Translations under genes and position numbers: made by a program
Notes under the pieces: generated by a model
The model's input: only the letters and a program-made list of their open reading frames with translations
Told to the model about the DNA's origin: nothing
Databases searched by the model: none
Shown: positions 1 through 7,284 of the stretch, piece by piece
Position numbering within the stretch: the stretch's first letter is position 1
How the letters are laid out: each line of letters starts with the position of its first letter
NCBI GenBank assembly: GCA_903884115.1
Contig: CAISDH010000051.1
Coordinates: forward strand, 1-37,485
From: an uncultured Microcaldota archaeon
GTDB taxonomy: Archaea; Micrarchaeota; Micrarchaeia; Micrarchaeales; Micrarchaeaceae
Length of the DNA stretch: 37,485 nt
Direction: 5' to 3'

Positions 1-329
1 GCCTTGATATATTTACTGATGTCGGCATATATATAGGTCACTTACAGCTCAATATTCCCTCCGCAACGAGCCTTTTGCTTTTTTTTGGCGGCGGAGCGTA
101 TCTTATTTTTGAATCGGTTTTGTATAAACGCATTGTAGTAGATAAAATCGCCAAGTGCTTTTTATTTTTGATCGTCATTATTTCATTTTGGGTGCCCTCT
201 GTAAACCAAAATGTATTGGAGCAATCCCTGAGGGCTCAAATCCATCGTATGCTATGGGGTGGCTATTCGTTTCGAATACTGCCCTTAACTCTTCTTCCGT
301 TATTGTTTCCTCGGCGAACTCCTTTATGA
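1..329 (+). pseudogene. 3' part of a membrane-protein frame, cut off at a junction near 180-200
   Basis: An open frame enters from the window edge (codons from position 3) and runs to a stop at 327-329. Its first ~58 codons look like real membrane-protein sequence: hydrophobic runs (LLLFFGGGAYLIF, then CFLFLIVIISF) separated by a short basic loop (YKRIVVDK). From about position 180 the frame becomes the antisense of a tyrosyl-tRNA synthetase 5' end (see 178-354), so the remaining ~45 codons are probably not native. I do not recognise the family. The likeliest reading is the 3' end of a polytopic membrane protein that lost its true C-terminus at a rearrangement; a chimeric assembly joint is the alternative. 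The region is more AT-rich than metK next door. Confidence 0.4.
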
Positions 330-354
330 TTGAGACTTTAGTTTCAACATCCAT
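178..354 (-). pseudogene. tyrS: Tyrosyl-tRNA synthetase, N-terminal fragment only
   Basis: The minus-strand frame starting at ATG 354 reads MDVETKVSIIKEF and continues through AYDGFEPSGIAPIHFGL, which is the start of archaeal/eukaryotic-type TyrRS: an N-terminal helix, then the first Rossmann strand with YxGFEPSG and the HxG-type class I signature region. A full enzyme has about 330-360 residues. Here the frame stops (TAA TGA) after about 58 codons, and no other frame up to position 1 continues the family. An in-frame GTG at 369 adds five residues, but a TATA-like TTTAAA at about 373-383 fits a near-leaderless ATG at 354. The fragment is divergent from metK. TyrRS is essential, so a complete copy should exist elsewhere or the fragment marks a bad assembly joint. 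Confidence 0.7.
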
Positions 355-477
355 GCTAGAAGCACGCACTTAAAGGATTTAAAGCTATTCTGCTATCCGC
401 AAAAATTTTACTTCTGGAAAAATAAACCGCGATGCCGTTTTTATTAGTTGCCTTCTTCTCACTATCCTGGTGTTGAG

Positions 478-1674
478 ATGGCCATAAATGTCGAACAGTT
501 CGAGCGTCCTCTGGTGTCTGAACAGTATGTCGAGTTTGTAGAAAGGAAGGGCTTGGGGCATCCGGACAGCCTTATAGACGGGATCGTTGAGAACGTCAGC
601 CTCGCACTCGGAAGAGCGTACACCAAAGAAGCAGGATTCATACTTCATCACAACGTGGACAAAGGCCTGATAGTTGGCGGTTCGTCGGAAGTGAGCTTTG
701 GCAAGGGCGTCATAACAAAGCCGATAGAGATAATCATTGCAGGGAGGGCCACGGATGAATTCAAGGGCAAGAAGATAGACGTCGACGGCATAGCTGCAGA
801 GGCAACGAAGGATTACCTGCGTGCGCACACGAGATTTCTCGATATAGATAAAGAGGTAATGATAATCTCAAAAATAAGAAGGGGCTCTGCAGATCTTGGA
901 TCCATATTCAAAAGAGATTCAGATGTTCCTCTGGCCAACGATACGTCTTTCGGAATAGGTTTTGCGCCGTTCACAGATACCGAAAAACTCGCCCTGGAAA
1001 CAGAGCACATGCTGAACAGCAGGCAGTACAAGAAAGCATTCCCGATGGTCGGTGAAGACATAAAGGTTATGGGCGTCAGGGAAGAAGGATCAATATCGCT
1101 GACGGTCGCAATAGCGTTCGTCTCGAAATACATAAACGACATAGACGAATATGTGAAAATAAAAGAAAAGGTCGCCAAGGACATACTGAGAAATGCGAAA
1201 AGCATCACCAACAAGAATGTCGAAGTGTCGATAAACCATGGCGACTCGCATGAAAGTGGCGAGGTGTACATCACGAAGTCTGGGCTCAGCTGCGAGGCTG
1301 GGGACGACGGCGCTGTTGGCAGGGGCAACAGGGTAAACGGGCTGATAACTCCTTTCAGGTTCATGTCTCTCGAGGCCGCAGCAGGGAAGAACCCAGTGAA
1401 CCATGTCGGGAAGATATACAACATAGTCTCAAAGAAGATTGCAGAGGACATAGTTGCGAACTATCCAAGCATAAAGGAGTGCAATGTGTCGCTGGTATCA
1501 CAGATAGGGCGGCCGATCAACGACCCAAGGAGCACCTCAATAAGCGTGGTGATGGAAAAGGGTGCAAAGATCGACCCGATAGCATCAAAGGTCGGCGGAA
1601 TAGCAAGCGAGAACCTCAGGAACATAGCAAGCATAACCAAGGACATCGCGAACGGCAAATACGAGATGTTCTGA
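478..1674 (+). CDS. metK: S-adenosylmethionine synthetase, archaeal type
   Basis: Makes S-adenosylmethionine from methionine and ATP in the cytosol, the methyl donor for enzymes such as KsgA and Trm1 in this window. The 398-residue length matches the archaeal MAT family (about 400), which is only distantly related to bacterial MetK. Visible family motifs are GLGHPDS at residues ~25-31, the aspartate/glycine-rich GDDGAVGRGNRVNGL near 275 and GKNPVNHVGKIYN near 305-315. An in-frame ATG exists at 448, but ATG 478 is preferred: it has GGTGTT three bases upstream, the spacing seen at many genes here, and it removes ten residues with no family counterpart. The gene is divergent from the tyrS remnant and appears monocistronic. 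Confidence 0.97.
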   Translation: MAINVEQFERPLVSEQYVEFVERKGLGHPDSLIDGIVENVSLALGRAYTKEAGFILHHNVDKGLIVGGSSEVSFGKGVITKPIEIIIAGRATDEFKGKKIDVDGIAAEATKDYLRAHTRFLDIDKEVMIISKIRRGSADLGSIFKRDSDVPLANDTSFGIGFAPFTDTEKLALETEHMLNSRQYKKAFPMVGEDIKVMGVREEGSISLTVAIAFVSKYINDIDEYVKIKEKVAKDILRNAKSITNKNVEVSINHGDSHESGEVYITKSGLSCEAGDDGAVGRGNRVNGLITPFRFMSLEAAAGKNPVNHVGKIYNIVSKKIAEDIVANYPSIKECNVSLVSQIGRPINDPRSTSISVVMEKGAKIDPIASKVGGIASENLRNIASITKDIANGKYEMF

Positions 1675-1844
1675 TCCGGGCTGCATTAAACTTTGCGGAT
1701 AACGTTTGAGGCTAATCTCCCCCTGCCACAAGCCAAAGTATCCTGGCATGCAGATTAATAGAAATAGGCCATCTGTACTCACATACTGCGTCTTCTGTCG
1801 TCTGTCATCATAAAATATATTCCACTATCCTCTGTCATTCACAA

Positions 1845-1856
1845 AGTATATATATG
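1845..1856 (+). promoter_or_regulatory. TATA box for the GNAT gene
   Basis: AGTATATATATG lies about 26 bp before the expected start site near 1877, eight to nine bases upstream of ATG 1886. The rest of the 211-bp gap between metK and this gene holds only AT-rich sequence and two short repeats of CTGTCAT, with no coding signal. Confidence 0.55.
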
Positions 1857-1885
1857 TATTAAATCACAGGGATGCCCGTGAAAAA

Positions 1886-2539
1886 ATGCATTTAAAAAAA
1901 TCACAAGTTCATGAGTCAAATACTTCAACGCTTGTGAGTTTAAAAAGGGGACAGGAACCTTCCACTCAGGTGACGTTCCTTGTTGATGGCAAACCGCTTC
2001 ATCTTGGAAGGGCCACACTAAGTCAAGTTGATGAAATTTTTGATATGATCAATGATTATGCCAAACCCGAGAACAAAGGCAATCTTGTACCCGTAGCCAG
2101 AGATGAGGTAGAGGCCTGGGTATCAAAGGGCCTGGATTTCATCGTAATGGACAAGGAGAATAGGGTAATAGCGCATACTGCGGTTGACTGCTGGCCTAAA
2201 GACGCCGAGAAGCCCGCATCTCGCGAACTTCGTTCTGTCTTAGTGGCAGATGAATACAGAGGAAAATCAGTATATACCTGGTTGACCGTGGCTGTAATCG
2301 AGGAGATGCTCGCACAGGATTCCAAAGCAACGCTGATAGAGGTCAAAGGCGGGGAGCACGGCTGTGGTCTGTTGAAAGCACTGGGCTTTGAAAAGTACGA
2401 CTATGCAAAAGCACAAGAGCTAGGTATGGATTTTCCTGGACTGGCTGAAGGAGAGTGGGTCGTGTACGGCCTAACAAAGACTCCAGAGTACGAATCAAGA
2501 ATGCATGAAGTGAAACTTGGACTGTCAATCAGAGTATGA
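1886..2539 (+). CDS. GNAT-family N-acetyltransferase
   Basis: A 217-residue protein with the GNAT fold signature in its second half: strand ELRSVLVADEYRGKSVYTWL, where V-x-x-x-Y-R-G-K corresponds to acetyl-CoA-binding motif A (usually R/Q-x-x-G-x-G/A), followed by strand TLIEVKGGEHGCGLLKALGFEKYD, which matches motif B. It would transfer an acyl group from acyl-CoA to an amine; the substrate cannot be read from sequence. The first ~30 residues (MHLKKSQVHESN) precede the domain and look flexible. ATG 1886 follows CGTGAA by three bases. Transcribed alone; the 3' end converges on the M20 peptidase gene. Confidence 0.85.
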   Translation: MHLKKSQVHESNTSTLVSLKRGQEPSTQVTFLVDGKPLHLGRATLSQVDEIFDMINDYAKPENKGNLVPVARDEVEAWVSKGLDFIVMDKENRVIAHTAVDCWPKDAEKPASRELRSVLVADEYRGKSVYTWLTVAVIEEMLAQDSKATLIEVKGGEHGCGLLKALGFEKYDYAKAQELGMDFPGLAEGEWVVYGLTKTPEYESRMHEVKLGLSIRV

Positions 2540-2590
2540 GAACAGTTTCGCTGGTTCTCGGATATTGCCATAGGCCGTCTCTGATTCTGC

Positions 2591-3745
2591 TTATGCTTTT
2601 GGATTCCTCATAGAAAGAATCTCGGATATGGCAACTACAAGCCTCTTGCATTTTACGAGCTCTTCTGTGGTGGTGTACTCGTTTGTAGAGTGAGGATTCC
2701 AATAACCAGGCCTCATCACAATCGCGTTGTGCCCTTTTCTGTGGAGTATGTTGGCCTCGCATGTAGCGTACATGTCCTCGGAACGGAAAGTAACGTTTGC
2801 CCTCCTGGCTGCGGCTTCCGCAATCCTCATAAGACGCGGGTCTTCCGAGTTGAGTGGATAAATAAGCATCCTCTTCTTAAAGGCATAGCTGCACCCTGTG
2901 GCCTTGCACGCTTTTTTGGCGCATCTATGGACTAGGGCCAGCTGCCTGAGCATTCTTTTGTATTCGAATGCCCTTAACTCGCCTGTAACGGCCGCATTGG
3001 CAGGTATGACATTATCAAAAGTGCCTCCGCTCACCGTACCGATGTTCAGGCAGTCCCCTTCCTTGCTCCTGCCAAGTCTTAGGCTGTTTACAAAAAGCGT
3101 GGCTGCCTTTATCGCATTTATCCCCTTTTCTGGATTTGAAGCGGCATGCGCGCCTCTGCCCTTGAACGTTATCTTGAAATCCAGGCACCCCAGCGCACGC
3201 GATGCGAACGATCCGGCCTTCCCTTCGTCATCAATTACGAACGTGTAGTCTGGTTTCTTCCTGGGCGAAAGGAACCTTGCACCCAGGTCGCCCTCCTTCT
3301 TACCTGGGCCTTCCTCCTTGGTGGTAAACGCAACAACTATGGTTGGATGCTCCTTCTCCTTGATTTCCTTCAACGCAGAGATCAGCGCGGCCACGCCCGT
3401 CTTGTCATCGGCACCCATTATTGTGCCGTTAACGCTTCTTATGGCTCCCTTATCTTCGACTATTTCTGCTTTTGTTAGGTTAGGGGCCACTGTGTCCATG
3501 TGCGCATAAAACATGACCGTGCATTTTCCGCTGCCATTCAGTGTCGCAATGACGTTGCCAGTATTGCTGTGGTTCTTCTTCCAGGAATCGTCCGTGTAGT
3601 ATGATATTCCTATTTTTGAAAGTTCCTTCTTTATGAATTCTGCAACCTGTTTCTCCTCGCCACTGGGTGAAGGTATCGATGCAAGTTTCTTGTACAGCTC
3701 CACAGTATGATCCTTGCCTTTCCTATCTGGATGTTGCGCCACCAT
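2591..3745 (-). CDS. M20-family zinc metallopeptidase (PepT-like)
   Basis: A 384-residue two-zinc exopeptidase or amidohydrolase of the M20/M25/M40 clan, probably cytosolic. Zinc-site motifs are AHMDTV (H82, D84), MGADDKTG (bridging D113), TKEEGPG (E144 base, E145 ligand), IDDEGK (D172) and the late NPHSTNEY (H352). The inserted lid/dimerisation domain is recognisable from GRGAHAASNPEKGINAI to VTGELRAFE (about 197-270). The PepT-like HSTNEY form of the last motif suggests a di- or tripeptidase, but carboxypeptidase-type activity is not excluded. AAGGAT lies directly before ATG 3745; the next codon is GTG (3742), which would have the usual three-base spacing, so the start is uncertain by one codon. 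Confidence 0.93.
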   Translation of the reverse strand: MVAQHPDRKGKDHTVELYKKLASIPSPSGEEKQVAEFIKKELSKIGISYYTDDSWKKNHSNTGNVIATLNGSGKCTVMFYAHMDTVAPNLTKAEIVEDKGAIRSVNGTIMGADDKTGVAALISALKEIKEKEHPTIVVAFTTKEEGPGKKEGDLGARFLSPRKKPDYTFVIDDEGKAGSFASRALGCLDFKITFKGRGAHAASNPEKGINAIKAATLFVNSLRLGRSKEGDCLNIGTVSGGTFDNVIPANAAVTGELRAFEYKRMLRQLALVHRCAKKACKATGCSYAFKKRMLIYPLNSEDPRLMRIAEAAARRANVTFRSEDMYATCEANILHRKGHNAIVMRPGYWNPHSTNEYTTTEELVKCKRLVVAISEILSMRNPKA

Positions 3746-3918
3746 ATCCTTCTTTCAAATCATATTCCTGCATCTTATTAAGCGTAAGCCCTAGGAGGGA
3801 TTGGCAATAAAAGCTAATTCTAAATCGATATATGCCGATATACTCCCTCCTTATATTGCGCAGCGGTCTATGCCTGTGATTACTAGGGCCGTGCCAAACG
3901 GATAACAGAAAGATTAAT

Positions 3919-3950
3919 ATATTAATCAATTGATATATTAATCAATTGAT
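3919..3950 (+). repeat. Two perfect 16-bp tandem repeats, probable operator of the winged-helix gene
   Basis: The unit ATATTAATCAATTGAT occurs twice without change at 3919-3934 and 3935-3950, ending four bases before ATG 3955. Each unit contains the perfect palindrome ATCAATTGAT, so a dimeric repressor could bind both in phase at 16-bp spacing. The repeats cover the place where the TATA box and start site must lie. This fits autorepression by the adjacent winged-helix protein, as is usual for toxin-antitoxin operons; binding is inferred. Confidence 0.6.
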
Positions 3951-3954
3951 ATAC

Positions 3955-4245
3955 ATGAACACGCGTGTAGTTGCTGTTTTTCGAACAAGGTCGATAGATA
4001 GATCTCCTCGACTAGAAACAATACTCATGATTGAGCAAGCTCTTTATAGATACAGAAGTGATAAGACAATAACTCAGATCTGGCGCACTCTGCCGAAGAA
4101 AGTAATGTGGACCACTTTCACTACAACATTAAGGTACCTCGAGTACTCTGGCAAGATATATCTAGAGAAAGACAAAACAGTAACGTGGTTATGGAATCCG
4201 AGTGTAATTGAAAAACTGAAGAAGCAACACTTGATGGTGAGATGA
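3955..4245 (+). CDS. Winged-helix DNA-binding protein, probable antitoxin-like regulator
   Basis: A 96-residue basic protein. Residues ~18-80 (SPRLETILMIEQALYRY, then KTITQIWRTLPKKVMWTTF, then LRYLEYSGKIYLEKDKTVTWLW) have the helix-helix-helix-wing pattern of small archaeal winged-helix proteins that are often encoded just before RelE/ParE-like toxins. An in-frame TTG at 3946 lies inside the tandem repeats, so ATG 3955 is preferred. Its stop overlaps the start of the next short frame (ATGA at 4242-4245), an operon arrangement. Likely role: DNA-binding antitoxin or repressor acting at the two upstream repeats. The function is inferred from fold and context. Confidence 0.7.
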   Translation: MNTRVVAVFRTRSIDRSPRLETILMIEQALYRYRSDKTITQIWRTLPKKVMWTTFTTTLRYLEYSGKIYLEKDKTVTWLWNPSVIEKLKKQHLMVR

Positions 4246-4340
4246 ACAACACAAGAACGATAAGGGTCGCATTCGCCGATGCCAAACTACTCGAAGCTTT
4301 TAATGAACTTAAGTCAGGAAGGTTCAAAGGTGCTATATAA
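4242..4340 (+). pseudogene. RelE-like toxin stub (N-terminal ~32 residues)
   Basis: A frame starting at the ATG of the ATGA overlap reads MNNTRTIRVAFADAKLLEAF and NELKSGRFKGAI, then TAA. The pattern (strand I-R-V-A-F-A-D, then a helix LLEAFNELKSG) resembles the first strand and helix of archaeal RelE-superfamily toxins, which normally have about 90-120 residues. The +1 frame just after the break reads LYKCTN before its own stop, reminiscent of the LYKxIN that follows in family members, so a frameshift plus further loss is likely. The remaining ~35 bp to the end of vapC show nothing. Best read as a toxin remnant that leaves its regulator orphaned. Confidence 0.4.
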
Positions 4341-4375
4341 GTGTACCAACTAACAGCAAGCTCGCGAGAGTATGT

Positions 4376-4798
4376 CTAAGGAAGGATAAGTCTTTCACGT
4401 TCCAAGTCCTTTATAGTGATTGCTGTTTTGCACTTCCTTAGAAGGTCTGCATCCTCAGTCACAAGCTTCATACCTTCCCGTTCTGCGATGTGCGCATAAG
4501 ATGCATCGTAGAATGTGAGGCTCCTTCCAACCGCAATCACCAGGACATCAGATATTGCGCTTATCTCCATCTCGTGCATGCCGCTTATCGCTTCGGAGAA
4601 GATCGCGGCTATTCTTTTCGGGTCCTTGAGCTTCCTCTGTCTGTACTCCCTCCAAAGTGCATTCCCAATCTCATATTTAGTCAGGGAGCTTACCGCACAT
4701 TCATCGCTGTCGAATGCCATGCCAGAAAGCAGCATAGGGTACAACGCTGACGTGTCTATGAGATATTTACATCTCGTGCCTTGTCGTTCTGATGTCAT
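4376..4798 (-). CDS. vapC: VapC-type PIN-domain ribonuclease toxin
   Basis: A 140-residue PIN domain. The acidic metal-binding residues are visible: D15 (YLIDTSAL), E43 (KYEIGNALW), D98 (TFYDASYAHIA) and E115/D116/D118 (LVTEDADLL). Family members cleave RNA, often tRNA or rRNA, and are neutralised by the cognate VapB. ATG 4798 lies 32 bp inside vapB in another reading frame with AGTGGG three bases upstream. The ATG at the vapB stop is not in the vapC frame, so the long overlap is genuine and implies translational coupling. All catalytic residues are present, so the module looks active. Confidence 0.92.
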   Translation of the reverse strand: MTSERQGTRCKYLIDTSALYPMLLSGMAFDSDECAVSSLTKYEIGNALWREYRQRKLKDPKRIAAIFSEAISGMHEMEISAISDVLVIAVGRSLTFYDASYAHIAEREGMKLVTEDADLLRKCKTAITIKDLERERLILP

Positions 4799-4994
4799 TT
4801 ACCCACTCCTCCGGTTTGACGTCCATTAGGTTGTGTAACTCTTTCGCTACCTTTTGCGCCCTCGCTTTCCGCTCTGCCACCAGCTCCTCAAGAAGTTCTT
4901 CAAGCGCTGCTTTGAGGTCGACCCCGAGCTTATCTGCCTCGTCCTTCAGGTTTTTCCTTACCCTTATTGATAGAACCTCTGTTTCGCTCTTCAC
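4767..4994 (-). CDS. vapB: VapB-type antitoxin
   Basis: A 75-residue protein: N-terminal strand TEVLSIRVRKNLKDEADKLG is the ribbon-helix-helix DNA-binding and dimerisation motif, followed by a highly charged helix (ALEELLEELVAERKARAQKV) and a tail VKPEEWVNDIR expected to wrap the VapC active site. GTG 4994 is chosen because GGTGGG lies exactly three bases upstream; the ATG one base away is out of frame. It sits first in the operon, as usual, and should repress its own promoter through the GTATAC palindromes just upstream. Confidence 0.88.
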   Translation of the reverse strand: MKSETEVLSIRVRKNLKDEADKLGVDLKAALEELLEELVAERKARAQKVAKELHNLMDVKPEEWVNDIRTTRHEM

Positions 4995-5004
4995 ATGCCC
5001 ACCT

Positions 5005-5033
5005 TTGTATACATTTCACATATATTGTATACA
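5005..5033 (-). promoter_or_regulatory. vapBC promoter and operator
   Basis: Two copies of the 9-bp palindrome TTGTATACA (5005-5013 and 5025-5033) are spaced 20 bp centre to centre, about two helical turns, and flank an AT-rich TATA-like core (CAATATATG on the minus strand). A ribbon-helix-helix dimer on each palindrome would block the promoter. The GGTGGG ribosome-binding site and GTG start of vapB follow directly. Confidence 0.65.
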
Positions 5034-5168
5034 GAAGAATATATAAGGCTAGCGCATGCGAGAGCAGGTGGCCATTATTTGGATCACATATGTGGTGTGT
5101 ACAATCGTAGTCCCGGACGCACAATTTGGGGAATCGGACCCTAATTCTACGTCGTGTAACTTCAGGAA

Positions 5169-5256
5169 AGCCCCAGGAGGGAATTGGACCCACAACCTAC
5201 TGCTTTATGGTCTGTTCCGTTACCATGCAGTCGCTCTGCCACTGAGCTACTGGGGC
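5169..5256 (-). tRNA. tRNA-Thr(GGT) with a 16-nt intron at 37/38
   Basis: Minus strand. Acceptor stem GCCCCAG/CTGGGGC (7 bp), D-arm GCTC-AGTGGCA-GAGC, anticodon stem ACTGC/GCAGT, T-arm GTGGG-TCCAATT-CCCTC with one mismatch, discriminator T as in archaeal tRNA-Thr. The interval between the anticodon strands has 23 nt, so removing 16 nt leaves loop ATGGTAA with anticodon GGT. TGGT can pair with ACCA inside the intron, giving a relaxed bulge-helix-bulge for the archaeal splicing endonuclease. Mature length is 71 nt plus discriminator; CCA is not encoded. G26 is present (Trm1 substrate). The 5' end lies 7 bp after the upstream protein gene on the same strand, suggesting co-transcription. Confidence 0.93.
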
Positions 5257-5263
5257 ATTATCA

Positions 5264-5515
5264 TCAGACGATCTTGTAGACGTCACTGCCTTCCTTGACC
5301 TCATGTTCTGTCTTTATGCCTACAGAATTGCCACTTGATGCCTTGTCGACGTTCGCATGCTCTATCTGGATGTTCATGACCTTCTGCTCGACCGCGGTCC
5401 CGTCCTTCTCTATCGAGACCGTGTCTCCTGTAGCAAGCTCCTCGAAAAGCTCTACTGTTGCAACGCCAACCTTGCTGTAAAAGTGCTTCACCTTCCCAAC
5501 AAGGATCTTTGGCAT
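5264..5515 (-). CDS. Small EF-Tu-domain-2-like beta-barrel protein
   Basis: An 83-residue protein that resembles the second (beta-barrel) domain of translational GTPases and the C-terminal domain of some U32 peptidases: GKVKHFYSKVGVATVEL, then LATGDTVSIEKDG, then GNSVGIKTEHEVKEGSDVYKI, where the G-D-x-V/I and late V-G-I-K turns are typical of the fold. There is no GTPase domain. Such stand-alone proteins are usually annotated as translation-factor-like; their role is unknown, perhaps RNA or tRNA binding. ATG 5515 is chosen over an in-frame TTG one codon earlier. It lies immediately upstream of tRNA-Thr on the same strand. Confidence 0.75.
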   Translation of the reverse strand: MPKILVGKVKHFYSKVGVATVELFEELATGDTVSIEKDGTAVEQKVMNIQIEHANVDKASSGNSVGIKTEHEVKEGSDVYKIV

Positions 5516-5598
5516 CAAATCATGCTAAATATATGAACCAACCTATAAAGAATTTGCTGTTTGCTAGGCTATAGCGCATTCAGCGATCGAATGATTGA

Positions 5599-6396
5599 AT
5601 GGAGGGGACATCTTACGTCAGTGTGATAAGGAGTCTTCGGCTATCGAAGCGCATGGGCCAGACATTCCTTGTGAACGCGGGCATAGCAAGGCAGGAGGCT
5701 GCGCTCGCCACAGGCAGGCGCGTTGTGGAGCTCGGCGCAGGCCTAGGGATACTTACAAGGGAGATATGCGCGGTTGCAAGCAGCGTCATGGCCGTGGAGA
5801 TTGACGCTGTGCTGTTCGATCACCTGCAGAGCGAGCTGCACTTCGACAACCTGACGCTGGTGCACAAGGACTTTTTCAAGCTCTCGGACAGCGAGATGGA
5901 CGGCGTAGACATGCTGGTGTCGAATGCCCCATACAGCCTGTCAAGCAAGACGATCATGTGGGTATGCGAGCACCGCATGCGAGCAGTGCTGTGCCTGCAG
6001 AGGGAGTTCGTGGAGCACATGCTGGCCAAGCCCGGCACGCGGGACTATTCCAGGCTAAGCGTCATCACCGCGCTGCAGCTGGATGTCGAACGCGTAAGGG
6101 ATGTTGGAGCAGGGAACTTCTACCCGAAGCCCAAGGTCGATTCCTGCGTGATAAGCATCAAGCCGAGGGGCATCCTGGACAAGGGCGTCGCCGGCATTAT
6201 AGGGATACTGATGTCTCACAAGAAGCGCACGCTCAAGAGCGCGCTTATCTCATCAGCAAGGCAGTTGAACATAAGCAAGAAGCGTGCACACGAGCTGTCC
6301 AATAAAATCAAGTTAAAAGCGGAGCGCGTCTTCAAGCTCAGGCCTGAAGTGCTGCTGTCTATCGCAGAGCAGCTTGAGAAAGAGCTCACTACCTGA
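5599..6396 (+). CDS. ksgA: 16S rRNA adenine dimethyltransferase KsgA/Dim1
   Basis: Dimethylates two adjacent adenines near the 3' end of 16S rRNA using SAM, a late step and checkpoint of small-subunit assembly. The 265-residue length is typical. Motifs: GQTFL (20-24), motif I VELGAGLGILT (43-53), acidic E67/D69 (VEID), motif IV NAPYSLSS (109-116; the usual NLPY has become NAPY) and FYPKPKVDS (174-182), then the C-terminal helical domain. ATG 5599 with AATGAT three bases upstream adds about nine residues before the family core; GTG 5623 is the alternative. The 3' end overlaps the convergent metallo-hydrolase gene by 8 bp. Confidence 0.95.
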   Translation: MEGTSYVSVIRSLRLSKRMGQTFLVNAGIARQEAALATGRRVVELGAGLGILTREICAVASSVMAVEIDAVLFDHLQSELHFDNLTLVHKDFFKLSDSEMDGVDMLVSNAPYSLSSKTIMWVCEHRMRAVLCLQREFVEHMLAKPGTRDYSRLSVITALQLDVERVRDVGAGNFYPKPKVDSCVISIKPRGILDKGVAGIIGILMSHKKRTLKSALISSARQLNISKKRAHELSNKIKLKAERVFKLRPEVLLSIAEQLEKELTT

Positions 6397-7057
6397 ACGC
6401 ATAGGTGGGTTCCTGCACCTCCTTCATTATCATCGCGTTGCTCATGCTCTTCCTGATCTGCTCCTCTGCCTCTCTTGAGCCATCCTTGCCGAGCAGGTTC
6501 TTGTAATGCATGGGCACGAAGAACTTCGGGTTCATCTCCTTTGCAGCCTCCATCGCCTCAGCAACGTCCATCGTGAAGGTGCCGCCGACAGGCAACAGCG
6601 CGGCATCCATGCCTTTCAGGTTCTTCATCTCAGGTATGTAGTCAGTGTCTCCCGCATGGTATATGTGCATGCCTCCAATATTGATCACGTAGCCGACCCA
6701 GCCGTTCTCGCGCGGATGGCACTGCAGCCTCTCGCTCTTTATGTTGTATGCGGGCACTGCCTCTATTTCCGCGCTGCCGGCCCGCTCTCTGAATCCATGT
6801 CCTGCCACAGTTACGCCGCCGTACTCATTATCTTTGAGGCAGCCCTTGGCAGCTATGACCTTGGTTCCGCTTTTCACGACCTTGTCTATGTCTTTCCTGC
6901 TGCAGTGGTCAAAATGCGCATGTGTAATCAATACAAGGTCGGCGCGTTCCTTTACGCTCTCGGGAAGATTGAACGGGTCTATGAAGACGGTCATGCCCTC
7001 TGCCTTGATGTAGAAGCTTGCATGGCCGAACCAGAACAACATGTCTTTCAGCTCCAT
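6389..7057 (-). CDS. Metal-dependent hydrolase, UPF0173 metallo-beta-lactamase fold
   Basis: A 222-residue metallo-beta-lactamase-fold protein of the UPF0173 type. The metal motif ITHAHFDHC gives H46, H48, D50 and H51; further ligands are the histidine in VTVAGHGF, the aspartate in IYHAGDTDY and the late VPMHYKN. The strand FWFGHASFYIKAEGMTVFIDP is typical of the family start. Substrate unknown; cytosolic. The frame is open to 7255, but ATG 7057 is chosen because CGTGAT lies three bases upstream and the 66 extra residues look non-coding (C- and W-rich, no family match). ATG 7081 is a second option. Confidence 0.9.
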   Translation of the reverse strand: MELKDMLFWFGHASFYIKAEGMTVFIDPFNLPESVKERADLVLITHAHFDHCSRKDIDKVVKSGTKVIAAKGCLKDNEYGGVTVAGHGFRERAGSAEIEAVPAYNIKSERLQCHPRENGWVGYVINIGGMHIYHAGDTDYIPEMKNLKGMDAALLPVGGTFTMDVAEAMEAAKEMNPKFFVPMHYKNLLGKDGSREAEEQIRKSMSNAMIMKEVQEPTYAFR

Positions 7058-7236
7058 GGCATCACGCACACTATTCGGCATTGCAAAAGAAATACCTTGC
7101 GCATGCAATACTCGGATGACCTGCTGCCATGCTCCAATCCTCCTGCAAGTCACTTGGTCCGAACAGCACAACCTGTTTATTAAATCGTGCCGGTTGCGCA
7201 TCCAGAAACTGCTGTCGCATCGCCAAAAGCCAAAGG

Positions 7237-7284
7237 ATAAATATGTTAAGTGCAAGCATATGCCTGACTGTACGTAGTGATTCG
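7237..7284 (+). promoter_or_regulatory. TATA box and ribosome-binding site fixing the start of the giant surface protein
   Basis: ATAAATAT at 7237-7244 predicts a transcript start near 7266. AGTGAT at 7276-7281 plus three bases then places translation at TTG 7285. The in-frame ATG 7243 would overlap the TATA box, and ATG 7321 has no ribosome-binding site. Confidence 0.5.

Noticed and set aside
385-828. 147-codon minus-strand frame antisense to the metK 5' end
   Set aside because: It is the shadow of a strongly conserved gene; its product is Cys/Tyr/Arg-rich with no fold pattern and lacks start signals.
813-1451. 212-codon minus-strand frame within metK
   Set aside because: Antisense shadow; the Ser/Phe-rich composition mirrors metK codon usage.
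4121-4327. Minus-strand frame opposite the winged-helix gene and toxin stub
   Set aside because: Ser/Leu-rich shadow; the plus-strand pair has operator, ATGA overlap and fold support.
5199-5221. Reading the tRNA-Thr intron region as a CAT anticodon (tRNA-Met)
   Set aside because: CAT would need C at position 33 instead of T; the canonical 37/38 intron gives GGT, and the discriminator T also fits Thr.
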